This document shows, piece by piece, positions 51,300 to 61,978 of a stretch of 64,000 nucleotides of DNA; the stretch's first letter is position 1; each line of letters starts with the position of its first letter. The position numbers and the translations under genes were made by a program. The stretch is from Lepidurus packardi (Eukaryota > Arthropoda > Branchiopoda > Notostraca > Triopsidae). The stretch is from NCBI GenBank assembly GCA_023053545.1, contig JAKZAN010000001.1:6778565-6842564 (forward strand), read 5' to 3'. The notes under the pieces were generated by a model. That model had not been told where the DNA came from, searched no databases, and saw nothing but the letters and a program-made list of their open reading frames with translations.

Positions 51300-52418
51300 T
51301 TAATTTTGTAAGGCGACTATACGTCGGACAATGGCGTTGGCTATATCCATGCTCTGGTCCCCGCAAATGACAATATCAAATCCGGCTTTATATTGCTCTA
51401 AACGTTCAGGAACTTTTTCGTTTAAAAACCCCAATTTTAGGATAGCACCAGGCTGTTCGATTCCTTCAGCCATGTTCACGTCACCCAGTGAATCACCCAT
51501 GAGCAAAACATTTGGTCTGTGCGCTAAATCTTGAAAATACGAAGCGTGTTTGGCAGCTCGTTCATTTTTGTTGAACATATGAACGATTTCGTCCTGAAAA
51601 CCTACTAGACGATCTTCCTCATCGAAAATACCGTAGTTACTGATCACGTGCATGTTCGGACGGAGGAAATTTTGGGAACGTAAGGCTACTTGCAGAAGAT
51701 CGCCCAAACCGGCTGAAAATACGCACACTGGCAAATTATGTGCTTCTAACACATCAAGGAGCTCACCGGTTCCATCCCTAATTTCGTTAAATGTTAATTT
51801 ATTCAAGGCATCTGAAGATGGTAATGTACCTGAAAGCAAGCTGGGTTTCTACTGCCATTCCTTCGATGTTGGCACGGGTTAGCTTGGAGTCGACGATGAG
51901 GTTATGGGCTATAGTGTACCACTCAATCATATGGGGGATTTTTTCGGGAATTGTCAAGTACGGGTCGGTTTCGATCGGATGGTACTTTTCGTACAAACCA
52001 AGGCTTTTCTGGCGAAATTCAGGCGTGGTGAGTGAATACTCGGTGATCAAGCCGTAGCAACTGTGCCCTCGCGTGACATTTACATGAGATTTGGTCAGTG
52101 TGAAGTCGAAGTCTGTAATAACCTAAATGATTACATAAGTGAATGGGCAAGCGAGCCGACAACTTTCAAATTACTTGGAATTTGTTATGGCCATCTTTGA
52201 CTACTGTTAAAAGTTTATTTTCTACTGCATTGGGATCCTTAATATGCACGTGATTCTGCCACAATTCAGGTATCTAAACGAGACAAAGAAGATAAGAAAA
52301 TTCAGCGCATCGTATACGTAATTACACATTTGTCATTTGGTTTTGGTGTTTTATCAATATTTACAGACTACAGATAAGATAATTTATATATAATAAATAC
52401 CGACTGCAGCAAAGCCAT
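51300..52418 (-). CDS. NT5C3: Cytosolic 5'-nucleotidase III
   Basis: This HAD-superfamily phosphatase dephosphorylates pyrimidine (or 7-methylguanosine) 5'-monophosphates. Four exons: 52418-52401 (MALLQS), 52273-52175, 52122-51830 and 51777-51300. Catalytic motif I is DFDFTLTK (nucleophile Asp and Asp+2). Motif II is in VFSAGLGD. Motif IV is LLMGDSLGDVNMA. EKIPHMIEWY matches the family's MVEWY helix. The last splice joins AFR to DGTGELLDVL; the intron carries an open frame and could be mistaken for coding sequence. About 290 codons equals the family's length. The six-codon first exon is inferred from an in-phase ATG and GTATTT donor. Confidence 0.92.
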
Positions 52419-52693
52419 TTGAACTGTACGAAAATGTCGAATTTTGTTAGGGGTTGCAGGTAAATATTTTTGCTCGAATATTACTTTGTCTTAGCAAAAT
52501 AGTATAGCATATTATGAAGCTCCGGCTCTAAGAACCTCCTGCTTTAACTAGTTAGTTTATCTTGTTGATCCGTTTTTAGTCAAAACTATGCCATCTAACG
52601 GACATATTATCGACTATTTCTGACCATTTTAATATTTCTGATTTTTTTATGGGAAAAGGTTATTATTATTCTGAAACAAACTTTCTATTGATC

Positions 52694-52903
52694 TTATTGG
52701 TAGAAGAAAGGAAAAAAAAATGACACCACTTCTATCAGTTTAGTATCTTTAAGGTAGTCTACTAGACAGTTTCTTAACTTATATTGTCGTTCTGGTTCAA
52801 TTTTCCCTAATTCTAATACATTTTCCATATTAAAGGTTACTCCGATCTGATCTACTCTTCTCCATTTTTCTCTTTCATATCCGTATGATGAGCAATACAG
52901 CAA
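52694..52903 (-). pseudogene. LINE C-terminal fragment (relic 1)
   Basis: A short open frame resembles the C-terminal tail of the LINE copies at 56.5 and 63.3 kb: FNMENVLELG...NCLVDYLKDTKLIEV beside FELENVLGFG...SFLVHYIRVTGLVDI. The cysteine cluster is missing. This is an old, truncated and diverged copy. Confidence 0.55.
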
Positions 52904-54062
52904 CCTGTATTAGTCTGTTTATATTTTGATTCGTTCGAAGTTCAATATTGTAGCGAACCGACATCAGTTGGTGCGAGAGGCACCGTAAGGGAGAAGCAGA
53001 GCGGAGAGGAGAGTCGAGTGGGACTATCGAAGACGACGGGAACAATTATGCGAGCGCGCGAGATTTGAGCAATTGTGCGAGCGCGCGGTCTTAGCCAAAG
53101 TTACTTTCCCTTCCTTCATACGTGCTTTGTATAATTAACTTATATATTCTCCCCATTCTTAAACAGTGTAAATCGCAACTTACGCTACAATATAAATGTG
53201 TTGCTGTCATTCGCTCATCGATCGTTGTAGACCCTGTATTATGGCATTCGGTAAGCCCCAAAACTTGTTGCTTCTGTTCTTTTGATTTTGAATGACGATT
53301 GTTTACCTGTCAATTTCAGTGTAATGACACACTAATAAGATAATAGTGCATTATCTTCCAAATAATAAGGAAGGCAAAGAAGTTATTTACTAATGTTAAG
53401 TTATGCCAGGGGATTTACCTGTTGGCATCTGACCTACGTCAGAGCTGGCTAGGTCAGGGGGGAGAAAGCAGGGAAAGGAAGGTAGTCGAGGACAGAGGGT
53501 AGAGCGAGAGCAAGCGAGAGAGAAAGTCGAAAGTAGCAGAGCCGTAGTTAAGCAAGTGATATTTAGATCCATTATTATTCCAATCAAAAGTGTACGAGTG
53601 TATCAGGCTTTGTACGCTAAATACAGGAACATTCTGCCATTAACACTAAGAAGCGTAGTTAGGGAAGGACAACAACATTATTACATTACAATAGTATTAT
53701 TATACAACTATCTTTTTGGTTTGGGATCCCACTTTTTAAATAGTTCTATGTTTATTTGAAGCTAACGATTAACATAGACGAGTTCACGGATTTTTTCGAA
53801 AGTTTGCGGATTAAGATTTCTTAATGGCTTGAATCCTACCCAACGGATGATGCTTCCTTGATGCTTCCTTCGTTGTTTTTTATATAAAACTTATTATCAC
53901 GCAATTAGTGGGCTATTACTGCGGAAGGTGAGTATTTTTGCTAAGAATGGTTTTTATAATCTATTTTCTGGCGACTGTCATTTAGGAAGTATTTACTTCT
54001 CCTGTCGTTGCGACACTCGAAAGTTTTCCCGATGGTGTTAGTCGAAACTAGGCTGCAGACGT
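52904..54062. other. Repeat-rich stretch without intact gene
   Basis: This contains the solo LTR (52949-53189). A further stretch from about 53394 begins TGTTAAG and may be another LTR. No conserved exon was identified before the HECT-like relic. Confidence 0.4.
52949..53189. mobile_element. Solo LTR (241 bp)
   Basis: It begins TGTAGCGAACC and ends TTACGCTACA, giving inverted TGTAGCG/CGCTACA termini. ATAT flanks both sides as a probable 4-bp target duplication. The G/A-rich interior ends with a poly(A)-like promoter region. No internal retrotransposon domains remain, so it looks like a recombined solo LTR, probably Gypsy-type. Confidence 0.72.
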
Positions 54063-54810
54063 ATGCCGTCGTTTAACGAAAAGGATTCCTTCATTGAAGC
54101 GGCTTGCAAATTCCTTGTTATCCGCGGAGTGAAAGCCCCGTTGGATCAGTTTTTACAAGGTAAGCTGTTTAGTGTTAATTTAAGTGGACTAAATGATCGT
54201 GGAACTTTTTATAGGTTTGGGAGAATTACATCTCTTGGATTCGGCACGACAGTTGCCAGATCATTTCTGGCCGTTGTTTGTTGTTAAACCAGTTGGTAAT
54301 ATATTAGCCAAGGAACTAGTCGAATTATATTCAAGATTGAATTTGCGGATTTGAGTCATATAAAACGCCCAAAAGAAGAGGTTGTTATAGAACACTTATT
54401 TAATATTTGGCAAAAAATTGAAGGTGAATAGATACACTATATTATCAGAAATACTGACCTATTAACATTTTTCGACTTTAGAGTCCTCTTGCGTATCAGA
54501 TCTATTTGCCCGGCTTGACCGCAGATGATACCCAAACATGAAACGGTAGCCTTAACCCTGGGTTGCTTCCTCACATTTGCGACTGGTTCGCAAGGGTTAA
54601 GTGCTGTGGGGTGTGGGTGTTTGACCCCTACCATTAAATTTTACCACCCTACTAATGAAGACGACAACACGAGTTTTTATATTACTGCCAACGTTTGTGC
54701 AAACACTGTGATCATTCCTGTCCCAAAAACTACACTAATTTTGATGAGTTCAAAGACATGTTTATCACTTCCATAGCGTCCTCGCCGGAATTTGGCAGGA
54801 TCTAAGAATA
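54063..54810 (+). pseudogene. Decayed HECT-domain (G2E3-like) gene fragment
   Basis: Pieces resemble the C-terminal half of G2/M-phase-specific E3 ligase-like HECT proteins. 54063 onward gives DQFLQ spliced to GLGELHLLDS...FWPLFVV. 54340 onward gives RPKEEVVIEHLFNIWQKIE. 54482 onward gives PGLTADDTQT and, after a frame change near 54540, LTLGCFLTFATGSQGL. Later YITANVCANTVIIP is followed, in another frame, by NYTNFDEFKDMFITSI, the HECT C-terminal layout with the catalytic-type Cys. At least two frame changes and an uncertain splice argue for a pseudogene. Family is inferred from the FATGS and NVCANT words. Confidence 0.5.
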
Positions 54811-55274
54811 CTCGATTTGATCCCGTTGCTGTTGATCTAAGTCTGTTTTTGAAGAACAGATAATACTATACTCAAGTGCCTTTTGTTATTGTACCAAATG
54901 AATGCCTATTCTTTTTAATCGTTTAGTCCATTATGATCCTCATCCGATTTGAATATTACTGCTCAAGTGCCTTTAATTGCTATTGTACCAAATCAGTGCT
55001 TATTTTTTTAGTTGTTACCGTTGGTCCGTTATGGTCCTTGATATTAAAGAACTACTAAGAAACGGACACAACTTGTCGATCTTTATGTTTTACTTACGTA
55101 TCCAGTATCGGAACACTAAAACAAGAATTAACTTGAAATAATATCCTAATACTCTCAAATATTAACTCTATTAAAATTAACCTGGCTACAGATAAAAAGA
55201 TGGGCTTAATAATACTGACCATAGATATCCTTTACTATCTCCAACGTTATGGATTCGTTAGTCTATCCAGCAGC
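54811..55274. other. Gene-free stretch with tandem duplication
   Basis: No exon recognised. It includes a diverged direct duplication at 54845-55042. Confidence 0.5.
54845..55042 (+). repeat. Diverged tandem duplication, period about 113 bp
   Basis: Two units share ACTCAAGTGCCTTT/GCTCAAGTGCCTTT, ATTGTACCAAAT and CATTATGATCCT/CGTTATGGTCCT in the same order. Confidence 0.65.
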
Positions 55275-55609
55275 TACCGTGTTTTATGGTTATAAGCTAC
55301 TACTCTGATCTTTACTATGTTACAACTCTATCACCTACCTACCACTTTTAAAATAAGATGGATAGTTTTGTGAATTTAGTCTCTCTACATAAGCCTAATT
55401 ATTTTCTTGAACACACTGGAAATATGGATGAAAATTTTGAAGAAAATTTTTCTGGTGAAGATGAAGAGGAAAGTTTTTAATAAAAGTTTCTGTTTTTTTT
55501 TTATCTTTTTTTACTACGCTGCTACTTTTTACTAAGTGCCTTTTGTCCCGAAAAAATAACTTTTAAACTCTACTAAGGCTACTATAGCTTATAACCATAA
55601 AACAGGGTA
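55275..55609 (+). mobile_element. Short inverted-repeat transposon relic, copy 2
   Basis: The ends are ACCGTGTTTTATGGTTATAA and its inverted match TTATAACCATAAAACAGGGT. TA lies at both edges, so a TA target duplication is possible. A residual frame ends MDENFEENFSGEDEEESF, followed by TAA. It is homologous to the element inside the DNAJC13 intron (35335-35646), in inverted orientation. The superfamily is unclear. Confidence 0.75.
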
Positions 55610-56275
55610 TGGTAAATATTCCGTGTTTGTGTATTTAGCTTTTCGTAGCAGTAAACCGTAAGCCTGTTCCAAATCAATATTATCATAACTTCACTACTAT
55701 CTAATCAGACTCTAGAAATGAATTAAGCAAACGCACTTCGAAGAAAAGTACTACGGAATGCCAACTTTCGAACAAATTCGATTAAACGCATGTTATTTGT
55801 CATTGTATTTATTTTTGCATGGGATTACATAAAGATAATGATCTGAAAAATACTTTTTGAATAAAAGAGTTAAAGGTTACGAGGAAGGACAAATCTGTAC
55901 AACAAGATGGAAAGTTGAACAAAACAAACCAAAAGAAAACCACTACTCAGGTAACCAACTTTATTTTAAAAACACTGTACTAAATTACAAAACCTGTTTT
56001 ACAAAGTTCAAGAGATCTAAGACCAGAAAGAAAGTTATTCACAATAAACAGAACTATGAAACAGACTACCAATAAACATGCTCCTATAGAACTTACCAAT
56101 TAACTCAAACAACGCTTCCTAGTTACCTTCTTATTCGTGGCACTATTATTACAGGCTTATTATTGTGTCAACACCATATGACATAAACAATCGGTATTCA
56201 AAATGAAAACAACAGAGGGTTTTGCTGAGGCCTGTATTGTGGTCAATAAACTATAATAATAATACCAGCCATAGA
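55610..56275. other. Gene-free AT-rich stretch
   Basis: Open frames here are lysine-rich and unrecognised. The stretch may be LINE 3' or spacer DNA. Confidence 0.4.
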
Positions 56276-56419
56276 AAGTTGAGAACATCAATGAAGTAAC
56301 TATTCAATGGGATGTCCCAATAATAACTGATAGAACAGTCACAGCAAACCGCCCAGACACAGTGCTGCATGATAAGACAGGGAGAACCTGCGTGCTAATT
56401 GACATCGCTGTCCCTAGCG
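56276..56419 (+). pseudogene. LINE ORF2 C-terminal fragment (different family)
   Basis: The frame reads WDVPIITDRTV..NRPDTVLHDK...CVLIDIAVP. This matches the conserved tail (tDr...nrPDivl.dk...c.lIDvAvP) of many non-LTR retrotransposon polyproteins. It stops at TAA and has no reverse transcriptase attached. Confidence 0.72.
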
Positions 56420-56454
56420 TATAAGTTGCTCTTATACATTAGGGACAGTATAAG

Positions 56455-56776
56455 AAAGAAAGTATAAGTTGCTCTTTTGCGATTGAGATATGAACACGGA
56501 AAAACAGGATCATAGATGTGCAGATTTAATCTAAAAAGAAATAGCACGTGTGGTAGGTGTGGAGATAGTGAAGATACGGTGGAACACAAGATTATGGAAT
56601 GCTTGTACCACTCATTTGAACGGGAAATACTCAAGAATAAAATGATAAAAGAGGGAATCGAATTTGAGCTCGAGAACGTACTGGGTTTTGGCAATCTTAC
56701 AGAATACAAGCAATTTTTAGCCCAGTCATTTTTAGTTCATTACATAAGAGTTACAGGACTAGTCGATATTATTTAA
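56455..56776 (+). pseudogene. LINE C-terminal zinc-knuckle fragment (relic 2)
   Basis: It carries CGRCGDSEDTVEHKIMEC (CX2C-X8-H-X4-C) and ends FLVHYIRVTGLVDII. It is the same family as the larger copy at 63.2-64 kb. An in-frame TAG breaks the upstream part. Only the 3' end is present, as expected from 5'-truncated insertion. Confidence 0.75.
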
Positions 56777-57057
56777 ATGTTCGGTGACGGTCTAAATTCT
56801 GTCACCTTTCTTTAACATGCACTTTCCTAAGCACGCCCATCCCTATATAATAATGTAAATTTGTGTTCAGACCAAAGTCAACCGGAGTTGAAAAGACTGC
56901 GACACCTAGCGTGAATGCCGCAGACGACGATACGATGCCACTTCGCCTGTCGTCTCTAGGCACATTACTTGACGCGTTTAGAAATCAGATGGGCTACAAG
57001 CTTCTGGGTAACTACCACAAGGTGGCTATGAAGTTCTGTCTCAATTGCTCCAAAAAC

Positions 57058-57406
57058 CAACACGTTCTCCAAAGTCTAGCACACCTATCTCGTGTGGTAG
57101 GTTTGAAAGGCTTGGCACACGGCTCTGGTGTGCTTTTAGACGTTTCCAGCAGTTGAGTTAAGTTAGGTTAGGTTAAGTTAGGTTAGGCTAGGTTAGGCAA
57201 GGTTAGGCTAGGTTAAGTTAGGTTAGTTTAGGTTAAGTTAGTTTAGGTTAAGTTAAGTTGAATTAAATTAACCTAACCTAACCTAGCCTAACCTAACTTA
57301 ACCTAACCTAACTTAACTCAACTGCTGGAAACGTCTAAAAGCACACCAGAGCCGTGTGCCAAGCCTATCAAACGTAGCACACGAGAAAACTTTGGAGAAC
57401 GTGTTG
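57058..57406. repeat. Palindrome with head-to-head GGTTA/TAACC core
   Basis: The left arm (57058-57155) and right arm (57318-57406) are reverse complements, sharing CACACCAGAGCCGTGTGCCA and AACGTGTTG with one ~10-bp indel. Between them lies a degenerate pentamer array: GGTTA units to about 57262, then TAACC units to 57318. TTAGG is the ancestral arthropod telomere motif. No functional claim is made. Confidence 0.85.
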
Positions 57407-58458
57407 CCAAAAACGACAGTAAAAGAGGTCGGCGCGTTCCCAACACTTGGGTTAGCACCAGTCTTGTAGAGATTTCTTAAATTACGAACTGAACATGTGT
57501 TTTGTAGGTGGAGCCTTCAATAAAAATAAATTTCAAACAAACGCATGGCCTTGTAATTATTTTGAATGATTTTGACTCGTAAACAAAAAATAAGTAAGGA
57601 TTTTTTTATGCAACTTAAATTTCAAACACATACAAAGATATACAATATAATAATGCAAAGTATAGAAGGGATAGGCGAACCATAATGTTTTTATAAATCG
57701 AACAAAAGATCGATGCTACCCTCATACACTGTAGACCGGCTCCGTTCGTATTTGTATTTATAGAAGTTTCAACGACATACAAACGGAAGCGTATGACCGA
57801 GTGGATAATACGCAAGACTTGTGATTGGAAGGTCGGAAGTTCGAAACACAGTCCAGGCAATTTATTTCGTCAAAAAAATAAAATATTAAAGTGCTCCCTT
57901 TCTCTGTACCTTAGGCCTTCCTGGCAAGGTTCCTGTTCACATATTCGAAATTGTGAAGCTTCGGCCTCACGAGTTCGAATATCGGGGATAGGAAACCTAG
58001 CAGGGGAGTTGCGAACAGGGATAGGGGCGATGCTCTTAATTTTTCACGATTTTTGAAGGCGACCCCCTTGATACAGCATTATTCCTTATGGAGAAAAGCC
58101 TTGAAAACGCTTGATCCGGATTGAAAAGGAGCCACTCCCCTTTTTGTCCAATCCACCAATAGGATTCGTCTTTTTGTTGAGGCCACGCCCATTTTAGCGG
58201 ACTTTCTGAAAAATCCCGCAAAAATTTCCTACATTTTTTCTTTTATTTCAAATACTACAAATCGTACAATAAAAAGGATACTTTTCGAAACTAGATTTGC
58301 AGGGAACGTTTTGAGAACAAAAAAAAATATGGTGGGAAGCAAATCTCGTTTGCATAACTTCTGGAGCTGAAGTCGAAGAAGAAAAATCACACAAGAAAAG
58401 TCACAGAAGAAAAATTCCAATGAATTCGGAAAACAGCGCTAGAGCAATGTTTGGGAGG
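57407..58458. other. Gene-free stretch with a tRNA-like segment
   Basis: No conserved exon was recognised. The segment at 57783-57870 has tRNA-type internal promoter boxes. Confidence 0.4.
57783..57870 (+). repeat. Possible tRNA-derived SINE head
   Basis: TGACCGAGTGG fits an A box and AGTTCGAAAC a B box, spaced as in a tRNA. The acceptor stem does not pair, so it is not an intact tRNA gene. Confidence 0.35.
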
Positions 58459-58514
58459 GACAAGAAAATTATGACAAGAAAATTATGACAAGAAAATTAT
58501 GACAAGAAAACTGA
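58459..58514 (+). repeat. 14-bp tandem repeat
   Basis: About four copies of GACAAGAAAATTAT, the last one degenerate. Confidence 0.9.
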
Positions 58515-60099
58515 CATATGACATATGACAAGAAAATTGAAAATTGGAGAAATTAGTGTCACAATATAGTAATACACGAAGTTGTCAATCTTGCTTTAAA
58601 GTACAACAGCAGTAGTTGGAAGGGTTAATACCGAAATCTACTGCATATAACCACTAGAATCATAGCCAAAAGATCCAGTGGTACGTGAAAGTAGCAAGGT
58701 ATCCTTATTAAGGGCCGAAATGTCATCTCCTCTTTCTGTATACCCAAAACCAGAAAGTCACGAACGTTAAATAACAACTACGTTAAAACAAAAAAAAAAT
58801 TGGATCTAAAAGTCACACTAACACAATGCAAATTATATATCACCAAGAGAACGGCGCAGTTACAGATTTGGCACAAGTTCTTCCAGCGTAAACTGAACAA
58901 TTCAATAAGCGTGCAATCTTGATCGTGGTACACCACTATTGGCCGTAGACAAAAGGACAATTCGGCAGAAGAACGACACGTATCTAACCTTCTCAGGAAC
59001 CTATGGCATATATCGAGTTGAAAAGATCTCTGCTCATTGGCTAGCCACACGGATATTCAAACTGTTTTTAAGCCGTATTCATAATTATTTTATTGGGAAG
59101 GCGTACCGCGACGTAAAGAGAGCGGACCTCTTAGATTAAATTTCTTTTATTGTGGATCTTTTCTATTCTATTCTATTTAGCCAATAGGTACTTACATTTT
59201 AGACAATCTTCCGAAATGCTACTGATAACTCTCCCAAGTGGCACGCCATGTTTTCACTCAGCTTCATTTGCATAACAAGCCAACACAAGACTAGACAAAG
59301 AATTAACGATGTCTCTCCTAAGAAAATAAAATAACTGTGAATTTGAGCACAAAAATCTGTCAAAGTATAGCCCAGCGGCAACTTGTTTGGACTTGTCCAG
59401 CCTAAATGGAACAAATTGGTTTGTTTAAAATGTAATAAAACGTCTACACGCCCAAACTCCACACACGAAGCTAAATTAATGCTTCTGGATCAACAGGAAT
59501 GCTGTGAGTAACCACAGTACAGAGTAAGCTATCCAAATTTAGATAAAACACAAATATCCTGAAAGATAATCCAGACAACAGGTCCTTATCTCAACATGCA
59601 GTACGTTCGGCTGCTCGAGCGCGACTGAGCGAGGCAAGGCTGCAGGCCGGCGGCGTCGCCTTTTCCGGCCTTTTCAATAGTGCGCGCTACTCAAATACGA
59701 TGGAACTCTCAAATAAAATCTCTCTTTTTTTAAACGACTTAACTACTGTTAAATAAAAGAAAATGAAAAAATTAATTTATTTATAATAATCCATTGAGCA
59801 TTACGGTAATAAAAATAACCCCTTGAATTGTTTTTAAGTGCAGCTCGAAACCATAAGAGTAAAAAGTGAGTACATAAGCCAACAAACAGACTTCCCTTCT
59901 GTCCGCGCATCTCTTTACACAATAAAACAATCCCATTTGAAGGGAAGCTGACAAAAACACAATTAAAATGCAAGTTTGCATTGTACGTCTATTTAAAACT
60001 AACAGCTGCTATCAAACGCCCAGCTTACTGAATTTTCTCAACTGAAATAATGTTACCTATTCGTCAAGGAAAAATGCTTATCAGAAAATCTCTTAACCC
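58515..60099. other. Gene-free stretch
   Basis: No conserved exon recognised. A plus-strand frame ending HNYFIGKAYRDVKRADLLD (to 59139) looks protein-like but could not be placed. A CpG-rich patch lies at 59600-59690. Confidence 0.35.
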
Positions 60100-60284
60100 C
60101 AGGGGTTCTCAAACTTTTTCGTTCGCGGCACCCCTCGGAACATATCTCCAGCTCGTACGGCCCCCCTTAGAACATGGGCCTATGTAATTGTTGCATCTGA
60201 GAAATTATAGGAATCTTTCACGGCGCCCCTGCAAGCCTACCGCGGCCCACCAGGGCGCCGGGGCGCACACTTTGAGAAACGCTG
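60100..60284. mobile_element. hAT-type MITE (185 bp)
   Basis: It starts CAGGGGTTCTCAAAC and ends TTTGAGAAACGCTG, the hallmark termini of hAT elements. The interior is GC-rich and non-coding. CTTAAC repeats on both flanks as an imperfect target duplication. Confidence 0.75.
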
Positions 60285-61055
60285 CCTTAACTTAACTTAA
60301 TAGTAACACAAAACATGGTTGCACATTGGAGGGGAACAGCAGCGCTATCAACTGATGTAGAGATACCAATAGTAACTCTGCTTAAAGAGGAAGTTTTTTT
60401 TTCTTTTTGTAGAAGTTCAAGTACCAAGCTGATATGGAGGCAAGTTTCACATGTTCTCTTTCTGAACTGGATTTGAATCGGACCCTAAACTGTGGACAAA
60501 GCTTTAGGTAGAAGACAAAACTACTTTAAAATATGATGATTCTCAGCATCTCTTCTTGTGCACCTAGTCCCTCATTTTTAGAGCTAGCTTTCTACCCAGG
60601 CATTTCTTTTTTCTTCCTACGACGTCGTTCAACTTCTTGGCCCCACTTCTCACACATTTGAAGCACCTTTTGTAGCGCTTGGCTAGCTGGTAGGCCCCTT
60701 TTGTTAGCGCTTGCTGGCAAGCAAGACTCGATTGACTAGAAAACGATTTTGTGATGCTTTTACATCTTCTGCGCCGTAGTGAAAGTTCATTGCAGGATCT
60801 TGTAGCCGTTTCTGAATGCGATCTATACGAGTTAGCGATACGTTTCAACACTCGAGCAATGCTGCGAAATCAAGTGACAAATTTCGATTTAGCAATTGTG
60901 CGTCACCTCTTCTGTCGACATTCTCGCATTGGTCATTCACCATGGATTGTAACAATTCTACTAAACAATAGTAGAGCAATTGTTTAGCAATAGTACAGCA
61001 ACAGTTGAACAATTGTTTAGTATTCTACTGAACAACAAAGTAGTCTCAAACTCGC

Positions 61056-61978
61056 TCAAACTGACCTCACAGCCTCTGCTCTGGAACTCCAACGAGTTTC
61101 ACAACCTGGCTTAACGACTAGAGGCATAGTATCTTTCAACTTTAGTCGTCGTTGAGTAGAGTGAGAAAAAAAAGAATAGAAAAAGTCAATGGCACCGAAA
61201 AAGATTACAATCACTGGGGCATGTGTAACTGCACGGACTCCCAGCAAATTAAGAGTGTGATTGTCACAGTTGACAAAAGTAGCTTTGGGTATTTTTTGTC
61301 TTCTAAAGACATGCTGTCTTTACGACGTCGTTCCAAAATTTCAGTTACAATGCTTTCCGCATCCTTTTGCTTTCATTCGATATAACCTAGAAAAGACTCC
61401 TTAATACTGACTGTCTTGTTCTCAAAGTCGATATGAACATATCGAACGGTTTGAGCCATTTGCTCTCTCTGAGCCAACTCCGGCGTCGAATCAAACATGA
61501 GTCCATAATACTTTGCTTTTCGGACCATTTCAATTAGTTTTTAGCGTACCGTAAAAGCCATGAGCTGTACAAAATCATTCTGAATCGAACCGGATAAATA
61601 GGATGGTTTTACGGGGTTCTTTCTACATAAGTGAGGAGTTCTTTAACGACAGGATCAAAATGTGATACCAATTTCAGAAGCTCCAGGAAATTTCCGATGT
61701 TTCCTTTGCCTTCTTCTCTTAACGATTCTTTGTGACCACGAAAGGCGAGATTCTGCGTAGCTAAAAATTCGATGCAATTTCTTTCAAACAGAAAGTTACG
61801 CATGCAGTAACTTCACGGTAACTTCACGCATTCATCCAAGTCCATTTTTCAGCTCATAAAATTTGTTTAAAAAATACTTTTTTTCTACTTTTTTTATCGT
61901 GTACCATGAAAATGGCGCCCCCACCAAGTTGGCGCCCAGGGCAAGTGACCTGGCTGCCCCACCTTCTCTACGCCACTG
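61056..61978 (-). pseudogene. Decayed hAT transposase (ZMYM1-like)
   Basis: Reading leftward, the end CAGTGGCGTAGAGAAGG at 61978 looks like a hAT terminus. Transposase pieces follow: IEFLATQNLAFRGHKESL, GNFLELLKLVSHFDPVVKE, YYGLMFDSTPELAQREQM and CETRWSSRAEAVRSV. These match, in order, the DUF4371/hAT region of ZMYM1-like transposases. Stops and frame changes break the frame and the other terminus is not seen. Confidence 0.75.

Noticed and set aside
51778..51829. Apparent frameshift in the nucleotidase gene
   Set aside because: A GTACAT donor and AATTAG acceptor remove this segment and join AFR to DGTGELL in frame; it is a short intron.
53394..53677. Possible second (BEL-like) solo LTR beginning TGTTAAG and ending AACAACA
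   Set aside because: No matching target duplication and no convincing inverted ends; kept only as a possibility.
56863..57156. 97-codon frame before the GGTTA array
   Set aside because: Its 3' part is the left arm of the palindrome and the frame is not maintained in the right arm, so it does not look coding.
57783..57870. Intact tRNA-His gene
   Set aside because: A GTG triplet sits near the anticodon position, but the acceptor stem does not pair.
58459..58514. CRISPR-like array
   Set aside because: Units are 14-bp direct tandem repeats without spacers, in a eukaryotic genome.
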